This document shows positions 25,223 through 34,008 of a stretch of DNA of 64,000 bases, piece by piece; position 1 is the stretch's first letter, and every line of letters starts with the position of its first letter. Made by a program: the position numbers and the translations under genes. Location: contig JAJFJQ010000035.1 in assembly GCA_021773835.1 (NCBI GenBank), positions 45,781-109,780 of the forward strand. Reading direction: 5' to 3'. This DNA is from Gammaproteobacteria bacterium. Its GTDB lineage: Bacteria; Pseudomonadota; Gammaproteobacteria; Ga0077536. The notes beneath the pieces are model-generated. The model was not told where the DNA came from, made no database searches, and saw only the letters and a list, made by a program, of their open reading frames with translations.

Positions 25223-27166
25223 ATGGGAAGCAGAATGAAGCCAGAAATCAAAAAGGTACAACCTGAAGAAGGTGAAAGCGCCGACATCGTTTCAGAGAAC
25301 ATAGAAAGATTGAAAGAACTGTTCCCCGATGCCTTCAGTGAGGGCGGTGTGAAATTCGATGTGCTCCGTCAATTGCTTGGTGACGCCGCGGTATTGGACG
25401 AGGGCGAAGAGAAATATGGCCTCAATTGGCATGGCAAGAAGAAAGCCCGCCAGATAGCACTGACGCCGTCGACAGGAGCGCTTCTGCCTTGCCCTGAAGA
25501 GAGTGTTAATTGGGATACGACCAAGAACCTGTTTATCGAGGGAGACAACCTTGAGGTTTTGAAGCTACTTCAGAAAAGCTACGCCAACAAGATCAAGGTG
25601 ATCTATATCGACCCGCCGTATAACACAGGAAAGGAATTTATTTACCCTGACAGGTTTCAAGAGAATTTAGATACCTATCTAAGATATACAGGGCAGGTCG
25701 ATGGTGAGGGGCTTAAAATATCATCTAATCCAGAAGGCTCCGGCAGGTTTCATACGAACTGGCTGAATATGATGTACCCGAGGTTAAAGCTGGCTAGAGC
25801 CCTAATGAGTCAAAATGGTGTTATTTTTATCAGTATTGATGATAACGAAGTGGGGAATCTCAGAGAGATTTGCGATGAAATATTTGGATCTTCGAATTTT
25901 ATTGGAGTTTTTACGGTTAACTCAACTCCAAATGCGCGAGATTATGGGCATATCGGAAAGATGCATGAATATGTTCTTTTCTATGCAAAGAATATTGAAG
26001 ATTGTGAAACGTATCAGTTAGCTGATGAAGATAAAACCTTTAAGTATAGTGATGATATAGGCGGGTTTAATATTCACCCACTTTACAATAGCAATGTAGC
26101 TTTCAATCGATCCAATAGGCCGAATCTATATTACCCGTTTTATCTCGATATTAGTAAAAATGTAGGGCCCGAATTTTATGAAATACAGTTAGAAAAGTGT
26201 GAAAACTGTATAGAAATATATCCACCAAGATCAGTCAAAGGGGATGCCGAATTTGTCTGGAGGTGGGGAAGGGAAAAGGCTAACAAGGAATTAAATAGAG
26301 AGATCGTAGGCTATAAAACAGGAGCTGGTGAATACCGAATAGTTCAAAAAATGCGTCACTCTTCAAAAATTATTCGCTCCTTACTTACAGATAAAAAATA
26401 TTCTACTCGTAGAGGAACAGCGGAAGTAGAAAAGTTATTTGGAAAAAAGGTTTTTAGTTTCCCAAAGCCTATCGACTTACTTAAGGATTTAGTTTCTGCG
26501 TCAACGCTCGAAGGGGATATTATCTTAGATATTTTTGCTGGCAGCGGCTCGCTTGGACATGCAGTGTTTAATCAAACTGTCTACGATGGTGAAGCTCGAA
26601 GATATATTGGGATTCAGCTCCCCGAGCCTTGCGATAGTAGCTCTGAAGCCGCAAAAGCAGGATTCTTGGATATATGCAGTTTGGGGCGGGAGCGACTAAG
26701 GCTGGCAGGAGAGAATATCAATGAAAAAATTGATCGCGGGTATAAAGCCTTTAAGCTTTCTTCTTCAAATATTCACATCTGGAATCCTGATTTATCCAAT
26801 TTGGAAGATAGCCTGCTTTCACATCAAGAGCATTTAGTAGTTGGTCGAACGAAGCAAGATATTCTTTACGAACTGCTACTAAAACGGGGAGTTGATCTCT
26901 CTGTTCCAATAGAGAGCCGAGAAGTGGCCGGAAAGACGGTCTATAGCATTGGCTATGGTGTTCTGTTCTCCTGCCTCGATGAGTCCATCAACAAGGATCA
27001 GGTCGAAGAAATAGGCCTAGGCATCGTCGAATGGCATCGGGAGCTTGCGCCAAGCTCAGATACCCATGTCTTCTTCCGCGATAGCGCGTTCAGCGACGAC
27101 GTTTCGAAAACCAACATGGCCGCCATTCTGGAGCAGAACGGCATAAACCATGTACGCAGCTTGTAG
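25223..27166 (+). CDS. mod: Type III restriction-modification methyltransferase (Mod)
   Basis: 647 residues. The order of motifs is DPPY at 130-133 first, then the AdoMet-binding FAGSGS near 438, which is the beta class of N6-adenine methyltransferases used by type III systems. The target recognition domain lies between them. The DNA from about 25620 to 26880, which covers that domain, is much AT-richer than both flanks (two sample lines give 30 and 35 percent GC against 62 percent in res). This points to domain exchange. It would modify the host's own sites so that the Res protein spares them. It is 35 bases after the DUF4391 gene and 12 bases before res. Confidence 0.93.
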   Translation: MGSRMKPEIKKVQPEEGESADIVSENIERLKELFPDAFSEGGVKFDVLRQLLGDAAVLDEGEEKYGLNWHGKKKARQIALTPSTGALLPCPEESVNWDTTKNLFIEGDNLEVLKLLQKSYANKIKVIYIDPPYNTGKEFIYPDRFQENLDTYLRYTGQVDGEGLKISSNPEGSGRFHTNWLNMMYPRLKLARALMSQNGVIFISIDDNEVGNLREICDEIFGSSNFIGVFTVNSTPNARDYGHIGKMHEYVLFYAKNIEDCETYQLADEDKTFKYSDDIGGFNIHPLYNSNVAFNRSNRPNLYYPFYLDISKNVGPEFYEIQLEKCENCIEIYPPRSVKGDAEFVWRWGREKANKELNREIVGYKTGAGEYRIVQKMRHSSKIIRSLLTDKKYSTRRGTAEVEKLFGKKVFSFPKPIDLLKDLVSASTLEGDIILDIFAGSGSLGHAVFNQTVYDGEARRYIGIQLPEPCDSSSEAAKAGFLDICSLGRERLRLAGENINEKIDRGYKAFKLSSSNIHIWNPDLSNLEDSLLSHQEHLVVGRTKQDILYELLLKRGVDLSVPIESREVAGKTVYSIGYGVLFSCLDESINKDQVEEIGLGIVEWHRELAPSSDTHVFFRDSAFSDDVSKTNMAAILEQNGINHVRSL

Positions 27167-27178
27167 GGAGAATGCCTA

Positions 27179-30100
27179 ATGAAGCTGCATTTCGAAGACG
27201 ATCTGGATTACCAGAAAGCTGCCATAGAGTCGGTTGTGAGTTTGTTCAAGGGGCAGGAAATTTCCCGTTCTGAGTTCACAGTGACATTTCGATCGGAGTC
27301 CAGCCCGAACTTGTCATTGGGTATGGAGGAAAGCCAGCTCGGTATTGGTAACAGATTGGTGCTGGTGGATGAGGAAATTGAAGATAACCTGCGCAAGGTG
27401 CAGCTCCAAAATGGCTTGCGACCCATAGAGAAACTGGCAAGCGGCGACTTTACTGTTGAAATGGAGACCGGAACGGGTAAGACCTATGTGTACCTGCGCA
27501 CGATTTTCGAGCTGAACAAGAACTACGGGTTCACCAAATTCGTGATTGTCGTGCCGTCTATAGCAATCAAGGAAGGCACGTACAAGACGCTTCAAATTAC
27601 TCATGAGCATTTCGAAGGCTTGTACCCGAAAGCCAAAGGCTACGAATACTTCCTTTACGATTCCTCGAAGCTCGGACAGGTTCGCAACTTTGCAACCAGT
27701 TCCAATATCCAGATCATGGTCACGACGGTCGGCGCGATCAACAAGAAGGATGTCAACAACCTCTACAAAGAAAACGAGAATACGGGTGGTGAAAAGCCAA
27801 TTGATCTTGTTCGTGCCACGAACCCGATCATAATCGTAGACGAGCCGCAAAGCGTTGACGGTGGCCTGACGGGCAAAGGCAAGGAAGCGCTAACCGCAAT
27901 GAACCCGCTATGTACCCTGCGTTATTCCGCTACCCATGTGGATAAGCATCACATGACCTTCCGTTTGGATGCCGTGGATGCCTATGAACGCGGATTGGTC
28001 AAACAGATTGAGGTGGCTTCGCTCCAGATCGAGAGCGGCCACAACAAGCCCTATGTCCGGCTGGACTCCACGCATAACCGGAAAGGGTCAATAACGGCCA
28101 AGGTCGAGGTGGATGTCCAGCGCGGCAAGAATGTCCGGCGCGAATTTCTCACCGTAGAGGACGGCGATGATCTGGAGCAGATCACAGGTCGCTCCATCTA
28201 CGAGAATATGCAGATAGGCACCATTAGCTGCGGAAAGGACAACGAATCCATCGAGGTCAAAGGTGATGGCTTCGATCAACTGCTTAGGCCGGGCGATGCC
28301 ATTGGCGGTGTTGATCCCGACCAGATCAAGCGTTTGATGATCCGGCGAACGATCAAGGAACACTTTGACAAGGAGCTGATGTTCGCAGCGAACAAGAAAC
28401 CGATCAAAGTGCTTAGCCTGTTCTTTATCGATAGCGTCGAGTACTACCGCCAGTACGACGAAGACGGTAACGCCGTGAAGGGCAAGTATGCTCGGATGTT
28501 CGAGGACGAATACCGCAAGCTGGCCAAGTCAGCGGAGTATCAAAGCGTGTTCAAGGAGATTGATCTGGAGACCGAAGCCGATGCAGTTCACAACGGCTAT
28601 TTCTCCATCGACAAGAAAGGTCGATCCGTAGAAACCGCCGAGAATAATCAGGCAAACCGCGACAATGCCGAGCGGGCGTACAACCTGATTATGAAGGAGA
28701 AGGAGAAACTACTGGGCTTTGATACCAAGCTGAAGTTCATCTTCTCTCACTCAGCCCTGAAGGAGGGCTGGGACAATCCGAACGTATTTCAGATTTGTAC
28801 GCTTCGTGACATGGGCAGCGAGCGGGAGCGCCGCCAGACACTTGGCCGTGGTCTGCGACTCTGCGTCAATCAAAACGGTGAAAGGCTGCGTGGAAACGAC
28901 CTAAACACGTTGACTGTGATTGCGACGGAGAACTACGAGAAGTTTGCTGAGAACCTGCAAAAAGAGATTGAGCAGGATACGGGTATTCGCTTCGGCATTG
29001 TTGAGCCGCATCAATTCGCGACCATCCAGACCCTTAACGATCAGGGTGAAGTTACACCCTTGGGTGTGGAGCAGTCAGAATGGATTTGGCAATTCCTCAA
29101 GGATCAGCAATTCGTGGATGCCAAAGGGAAAGTACAGGACAGTCTCCGTGCAGTGCTGAAAGACGGAAACTTTGAGCTTCCGGAAGAAATCAAGCGGGAA
29201 CTTGTTAAAAATCACGGAGAGGAACAGGCCGATATTATTGCCTCGGACATTCAGGGTGTTCTGCGCAAGCTGGCTGGCAAGCTGGATATCAAGAACGCTG
29301 ACGACCGGAAGATCATTCGAACACGGGAAGCCGTTCTCGAATCTGATGATTTCCGCCTGCTTTGGGAGCGGATCAAGCACAAGACAACCTACCAAGTGGA
29401 GTTCGATAATCTCAAGCTCCTGAGCGATTGTGCTGACGCGATAAGGGACTGCCCACCGATTACCAAAACTCGCGCACAATTCCGAAAGGCGGATATCGCT
29501 ATCGGCAAAGGTGGTGTAGGGGTTCAGGAGACCAGTGCGTCCGGTTACACGACAATCCACGAAAAGGATATTGAACTGCCCGATATCATTACCGACTTGC
29601 AGGATAAAACCCAGCTCACCAGAAAAAGCATCGTCCAGATTCTCAGGGAAAGCAGAAGGCTACAAGACTTCCTGCGCAACCCTCAGCAATTTATCGACTA
29701 TTGCGCGGAGGCGATCAATCGCACCAAGCGGCTGGCGCTGGTGGATGGAATCAAATACACCAAGATCGGAGACGATCACTTCTACGCTCAGGAACTTTTC
29801 GAGCAGGAAGAGTTGAAAGGTTATCTGAAGAACACGCTGGAAGTACAAAAATCCGTTTACACCCATGTCGTGTATGACTCAGGAGGTGTGGAGAAGTCTT
29901 TCGCCGAGGACTTGGAGAAGAACGAAAAGGTAAAGGTCTACGCAAAGTTGCCCGCATGGTTCAAAATTCCAACGCCGCTTGGCTCCTACAATCCCGATTG
30001 GGCGGTTGTCGTGGAAGACGATGGCGAGGAACAGCTCTACTTCGTTGTCGAAACAAAAGGTAGCACATGGTGGGATGATTTACGCCACCTTGAAGGCGCG

Positions 30101-30211
30101 AAGATCAAGTGTGGAGAACGGCACTTTGAAGAAGTCGCTAAGGACACAGAGAACCCAGCCCGTTATATCAAGTCCACGGACGTTGACGGGATGATGGGAT
30201 ACGTGGAGTAG
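27179..30211 (+). CDS. res: Type III restriction helicase-nuclease (Res)
   Basis: 1010 residues. The superfamily 2 helicase part starts with Walker A ETGTGKT (96-102) and continues with IIIVDEPQ (motif II), SATH (motif III), and motif VI in RRQTLGRGLRLCV. The C-terminal nuclease has PD at 939-940 and ETK at 958-960, a complete PD-(D/E)XK site. It would cut unmodified DNA after ATP-dependent movement together with Mod. Nothing suggests inactivation. The gene is tightly packed between mod and the nuclease-fold gene. Confidence 0.93.
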   Translation: MKLHFEDDLDYQKAAIESVVSLFKGQEISRSEFTVTFRSESSPNLSLGMEESQLGIGNRLVLVDEEIEDNLRKVQLQNGLRPIEKLASGDFTVEMETGTGKTYVYLRTIFELNKNYGFTKFVIVVPSIAIKEGTYKTLQITHEHFEGLYPKAKGYEYFLYDSSKLGQVRNFATSSNIQIMVTTVGAINKKDVNNLYKENENTGGEKPIDLVRATNPIIIVDEPQSVDGGLTGKGKEALTAMNPLCTLRYSATHVDKHHMTFRLDAVDAYERGLVKQIEVASLQIESGHNKPYVRLDSTHNRKGSITAKVEVDVQRGKNVRREFLTVEDGDDLEQITGRSIYENMQIGTISCGKDNESIEVKGDGFDQLLRPGDAIGGVDPDQIKRLMIRRTIKEHFDKELMFAANKKPIKVLSLFFIDSVEYYRQYDEDGNAVKGKYARMFEDEYRKLAKSAEYQSVFKEIDLETEADAVHNGYFSIDKKGRSVETAENNQANRDNAERAYNLIMKEKEKLLGFDTKLKFIFSHSALKEGWDNPNVFQICTLRDMGSERERRQTLGRGLRLCVNQNGERLRGNDLNTLTVIATENYEKFAENLQKEIEQDTGIRFGIVEPHQFATIQTLNDQGEVTPLGVEQSEWIWQFLKDQQFVDAKGKVQDSLRAVLKDGNFELPEEIKRELVKNHGEEQADIIASDIQGVLRKLAGKLDIKNADDRKIIRTREAVLESDDFRLLWERIKHKTTYQVEFDNLKLLSDCADAIRDCPPITKTRAQFRKADIAIGKGGVGVQETSASGYTTIHEKDIELPDIITDLQDKTQLTRKSIVQILRESRRLQDFLRNPQQFIDYCAEAINRTKRLALVDGIKYTKIGDDHFYAQELFEQEELKGYLKNTLEVQKSVYTHVVYDSGGVEKSFAEDLEKNEKVKVYAKLPAWFKIPTPLGSYNPDWAVVVEDDGEEQLYFVVETKGSTWWDDLRHLEGAKIKCGERHFEEVAKDTENPARYIKSTDVDGMMGYVE

Positions 30212-30225
30212 AAAGGCTCGTCTCG

Positions 30226-31137
30226 ATGGTTACATACGTAGAAAAGTTATCGCCGAAAGAGTGGGAGGCTTTCTGCGCCATCATGCTTCGATACCACTAC
30301 AAGGCGAAGAACTTTTGGGAAGTGCCTGATGAAGACAAAGGTGACTTAGGTCTGGAGTTTTTCACAGTCGATGGAACGCTATTTCAATGCTACTACCCAG
30401 ATTTGAATATTGATATGGCGGGCTACAGGACCAAGATACAAAAGAAAATCAGAGAAGACCTGAAAAAGCTCAAGAAAAATGAGACAGCTATTGCCAAGCT
30501 GCTTGATGATATCGTCGTCAATCAGTGGGTGCTGATTATACCGGAGCTTAAATCAAAAGATTTAATAGCGTACTGCAACAAGAAGAAAAAAGAGGTTCTC
30601 AAGCAAGAGCTTCCCTACATCGATGCCGCGACGTTTCAAGTAAAAATTGAAACGCCTTCAAGCTTTCCAGAGGGCGAGCTATTTGCGAAAGGTGTCTATG
30701 GAAAAGCCATTGATATCCCATTGGCCGAAGTGACTGAGAAGGACAAAATAGCATGGCAGGAAGGACATTCTGAGTTTGCATCGAATATCACACGCAAGTC
30801 GAATTCATTAATTGGCCAGAAGTCCAACGAATTTCAGGATCGAGTTGTAACAAAGTACATACAGATCGAGAAATTCCTCGATCAACTTAGAGAAGATCAC
30901 CCTGACCTACATGAGCTTGTGGAAGACAGCGCGAGAGCGCAGCTTGAAAAGATGAAAGACGACTCGCTCTTTCAGGAGGACCTAGACAAGCAATTCGTGC
31001 AAGGCGTTATACAAAGTAATTCCGCCGCGTTTGCGAAGCATTCAAAATATATGTCGGATAGCAATATGCAATCACTGTCGTTTGGCTATATATCGAAATG
31101 GCTGGCGGAATGCTATATGGATTTTAGGGATGACTGA
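30226..31137 (+). CDS. Nuclease-fold effector-like protein of an ABC-3C system
   Basis: 303 residues. The N-terminal part matches the restriction-endonuclease-like domain of ABC-three-component effectors: WEAFCAIMLRYHY, then DKGDLGLEFFTVDG, then FQCYYPD (D40, E44, Q54). The last position, where a PD-(D/E)XK enzyme has a lysine, is QCY here, so cleavage may use other residues or be lost. The middle is rich in lysine and coiled coil (KIQKKIREDLKKLKKNE). The C-terminal part would be the interaction domain. It starts 14 bases after res and overlaps the next gene by eight. Confidence 0.7.
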   Translation: MVTYVEKLSPKEWEAFCAIMLRYHYKAKNFWEVPDEDKGDLGLEFFTVDGTLFQCYYPDLNIDMAGYRTKIQKKIREDLKKLKKNETAIAKLLDDIVVNQWVLIIPELKSKDLIAYCNKKKKEVLKQELPYIDAATFQVKIETPSSFPEGELFAKGVYGKAIDIPLAEVTEKDKIAWQEGHSEFASNITRKSNSLIGQKSNEFQDRVVTKYIQIEKFLDQLREDHPDLHELVEDSARAQLEKMKDDSLFQEDLDKQFVQGVIQSNSAAFAKHSKYMSDSNMQSLSFGYISKWLAECYMDFRDD

Positions 31138-31588
31138 GGCCGCCAATATAAGGGCAGTAATAAGCGAAAAGCCGTATCCGGTGCCAATCGAAATGCGGCC
31201 GCTTTGGCGCATCTGTCTGATCATTCTTTCGATAGCTATTGTATCGAGAGAAAAAAAATACTTGGATATCAGGAAACTCAATATTCTCGTTTGGATGTTG
31301 ATAAGAAAGCAGAGATGGGTCGAGTACGAGTCCTTCTTAGTCGGGCATTCAAAAGATGTCCCGTTGGTTTCAGTAGATACAGCGACGTATAAGGCTGTTG
31401 AATTTGCAATCGCGAAGGAATTCGTCAAGCTAGAATCAGGGCGGCTTTATTTGATCAATGGGGGTGATGCGCTTTTCTCAATCTTGGATAAGAACCAAAT
31501 CATGAGCGATGAGATCGAGTTTCTATCGCTGAACGGGAAGAAGCTAACAGACCAGAAAGTAAAAGAATTGACGGGAGGTTTGCTGTAA
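31130..31588 (+). CDS. ABC-3C middle component
   Basis: 152 residues from the ATG at 31130, which sits inside the end of the preceding gene (ATGACTGA). The pattern RPLWRICLIILSIAIV, then LDIRKLNILVWML, then FAIAKEFV, YLINGGDALF and a final DEIEFLSLNGKKLT is the winged-helix-like middle component family of ABC-three-component systems. It is thought to link the ATPase with the effector. Its TAATG overlap with the ATPase gene supports a fixed stoichiometric complex. The assignment rests on gene order and family memory. Confidence 0.75.
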   Translation: MTEAANIRAVISEKPYPVPIEMRPLWRICLIILSIAIVSREKKYLDIRKLNILVWMLIRKQRWVEYESFLVGHSKDVPLVSVDTATYKAVEFAIAKEFVKLESGRLYLINGGDALFSILDKNQIMSDEIEFLSLNGKKLTDQKVKELTGGLL

Positions 31589-33648
31589 TGCTCGGGTTGA
31601 CCATTCACAACCTGAATATCGCAGTCAATACAAACGGTGGCGTGTTCTCTTGTTCGATTCCATTGGGAAACGGTCTAAACGTAATTCGTGCCGATAATTC
31701 GTCAGGAAAATCGACTTGTGTAAATGCGATTGCTTACGGACTTGGCCTTGAGGCCATTTTAGGGCCAGGCAGAAAACGGCCGTTTCCAAAATCACTTTAC
31801 GAAGAAATATTCGATACAAAGTCCGACCAGAATCCCTTTTTTGTTAGCACATCGACTGTATCTCTGGAGGTCGAGAATAGTGACGGCGAGAGCGCCGTCT
31901 TGATCAGAGATATATCAGGTAATGATCGCAAAATTACTGTCGAGAGCAGTGAGGAAGAAAAGGACTATTTCTTGGGTTCTTCGGGTCAGGTTGGGTCCGC
32001 CGTTAGTGAAAGAGGTTTCCATCATTGGCTTGCAGATTTCATTGGGTGGTCACTGCCTAAAGTGGTTACGTTTGATGGTAAAGAAACCACGCTCTACCTT
32101 GAATGTATATTCCCGTTGTTTTTCGTCGAGCAGAAGCGTGGGTGGTCTGAAATACAGGCCAATATACCAACGCATTACGGTATCAGGAATGTTAAGCGCG
32201 TCGCTGCAGAATTCTGTTTAGGGATTGATAGCTTTGAGTTTGAGAAAAAGGTTATCAATTACAAGAATATAATAGAAAAGGCGGAAACAGAATGGGAGAA
32301 AATTGCGTCTGCGGCTGAGGTTGCAGCAGACTTCAATTCGGTGGAATTGGGAACGATACCATCAATAGACAAGTATCAAGACTCCGCGAATATTGACTTT
32401 TCGTACTATGAGGGGGACACGCTTATCAGTGTGTCCGAGCAGCAAAGATCGCTCAAGCGCCTAATAGAGAGGCTGTCAGAAGGTGTTGCTACAGTCACAC
32501 CAGATAACGAGAAGTTAGAGGTACAAAATGCGATCCTGAGAAAGTTGCGTAGAGAGCTTGAGGAGGCCACGGAGTCTATAGAGGTGACCATGCTGGCCAT
32601 ATCTGAAGCGGAGAATAGGGTCGCAACTTTGAAGCATGATCTTGACCAATACCAGCAGCTACGCCGCTTGAAAAACGTTGGAAGCAGTATTGAAGCTGAC
32701 TTGGATACGCAAAAGTGCCCTATTTGCGAAAGTGATTTATACGACACTTTGGGAACTCGCACAGTAAAGAGGCAGCCGATGACTCTGGAAGAGAATATTG
32801 AATTTCTCAAGAACCAGATCGACTTCTTCGTAAATATTCGAAACAAGAATATCTCACAACTCGAAGACTTTCAGGCAAGGGCGCGGTTAGTTAAAACGAA
32901 AATGGTGGTGGAGTCAGAAAGGCTCAATGAGATAAGGGAAGATATCAACGACGTAAACGGTGCTACGAAAGCGTTGCTGCGCGAAAAAATACATGCTGAA
33001 AATTCACTAAAAGAAACAGAGAAGCTGAATATCATTCTGGATGATTTGCGCACAAGAGCCAAGAAAGCGCACAGTCAGTGGTCAACCGCCAGTGAATCAC
33101 TAAGGATTCTACGGAAGCAGGCAAACATTGACGGAAAGTCTCTGGTGATTAACAAGCTTGAGGCGATAATTCGAGCTAACCTATCTTCATTTCAGTTCAA
33201 TCCTTCTGCGATTAGCTCGATTTCAATATCGCATCAAACACTTAGACCGGAGCAGGAGGGATACGATATTGTCGCCGAGACTTCAGCTAGCGACTACATA
33301 CGAATTATCTGGGCTTATACCTTGGCACTGATGGAGTTAGCAGGTCAGGAAAAGGACATTCAACATGGTGGTTTTGTCGTTTTTGATGAGCCACGACAGC
33401 ACGAAGCAAGCAAAATTAGTTTCGCGAATTTGATAGATAAAGCGTCAGAATCATTGGCTTATGGTGGGCAAGTGATTTTCGCCACCAGCCTGGATGAGAT
33501 AGAACTTTCAGAGTCCTGTAAGAACAAACAGGTGAATCTGATCTGTTTCGATGACTATATCCTGACGCAGGAACCAGGAACAAAGTCAAAAGAAACTTCG
33601 ACAATAGAAGAAGACGGAGAAAACGAAGACGAAGAGAATAAAGAATAG
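31588..33648 (+). CDS. ABC-3C ATPase with Rad50-like zinc hook
   Basis: 686 residues. Walker A is ADNSSGKST at 35-43 (the first glycine of the usual GxxxxGKS is Ala). Walker B is VVFDEP with D600 and E601. A long coiled-coil insertion holds CPIC (C377, C380), the zinc-hook motif of Rad50/SMC-type ATPases. A degenerate signature is seen in ETSASDYIRIIWAY. The C-terminus is acidic (EEDGENEDEENKE). It would sense DNA state or an invader and switch the effector. It is the last gene of the operon and is AT-richer than res. Confidence 0.85.
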   Translation: MLGLTIHNLNIAVNTNGGVFSCSIPLGNGLNVIRADNSSGKSTCVNAIAYGLGLEAILGPGRKRPFPKSLYEEIFDTKSDQNPFFVSTSTVSLEVENSDGESAVLIRDISGNDRKITVESSEEEKDYFLGSSGQVGSAVSERGFHHWLADFIGWSLPKVVTFDGKETTLYLECIFPLFFVEQKRGWSEIQANIPTHYGIRNVKRVAAEFCLGIDSFEFEKKVINYKNIIEKAETEWEKIASAAEVAADFNSVELGTIPSIDKYQDSANIDFSYYEGDTLISVSEQQRSLKRLIERLSEGVATVTPDNEKLEVQNAILRKLRRELEEATESIEVTMLAISEAENRVATLKHDLDQYQQLRRLKNVGSSIEADLDTQKCPICESDLYDTLGTRTVKRQPMTLEENIEFLKNQIDFFVNIRNKNISQLEDFQARARLVKTKMVVESERLNEIREDINDVNGATKALLREKIHAENSLKETEKLNIILDDLRTRAKKAHSQWSTASESLRILRKQANIDGKSLVINKLEAIIRANLSSFQFNPSAISSISISHQTLRPEQEGYDIVAETSASDYIRIIWAYTLALMELAGQEKDIQHGGFVVFDEPRQHEASKISFANLIDKASESLAYGGQVIFATSLDEIELSESCKNKQVNLICFDDYILTQEPGTKSKETSTIEEDGENEDEENKE

Positions 33649-33690
33649 GTGCTCAATGGCATGGCGCCGTTGAACTGCAGAAGTTCAGAC

Positions 33691-33949
33691 GAGCCTGTCA
33701 GGAACCTTGTGTTCGTGAGCCATACACGATCCGGAAGGGAAGGAGCAATATGGCAAGGAAGCAACCCACAGCGGTCAGCGCTGAGCTATCGGACGAACTT
33801 TTGGCCGGCCATGACCCGGCAACCGTCCTGACCTCAAATGGTTTACTGGTCGATCTGAAGAAGGCGCTGGCGGAGCGCATGCTAAGTGCGGCAATGGATG
33901 TGCGTTTCGACGGTAAGGCAGAGAAACCAGTTTGAATGTTAGTGTAAAC
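33691..33949 (+). mobile_element. Remnant of an IS256-family insertion sequence
   Basis: The left end GAGCCTGTCAGGAACCTTGT at 33691 looks like an IS256-family terminal repeat. It is followed by the first 61 codons of a Mutator-type transposase (33750-33935). The rest of the element is gone; the 21-bp island repeat begins at once. The deletion joined the IS to the right border of the island. Confidence 0.65.
33750..33935 (+). pseudogene. Truncated IS256/Mutator transposase N-terminus
   Basis: 61 codons. The segment LVDLKKALAERMLSAAMDVR is characteristic of the N-terminus of IS256-family transposases, which normally run to about 400 residues with a DDE catalytic domain. The frame ends at a TGA directly before the island's right repeat, and the catalytic domain is absent. 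A GAAGGGAAGGAG site precedes the ATG, so a short peptide could still be made. Confidence 0.75.
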
Positions 33950-33970
33950 GGTGATTGCTATGTGATTGCT
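33950..33970 (+). repeat. Right copy of 21-bp terminal repeat (double TGATTGCT)
   Basis: Identical over 21 bases to 12228-12248 and in the same orientation. It lies 38 bases inside the right attachment site, with two TGATTGCT octamers spaced by ATG. It is a likely arm-type or excision factor site, by position. Confidence 0.75.
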
Positions 33971-34008
33971 GGACCGATCCGGCCAATTAGGAAAAAATGC
34001 CAATAACA

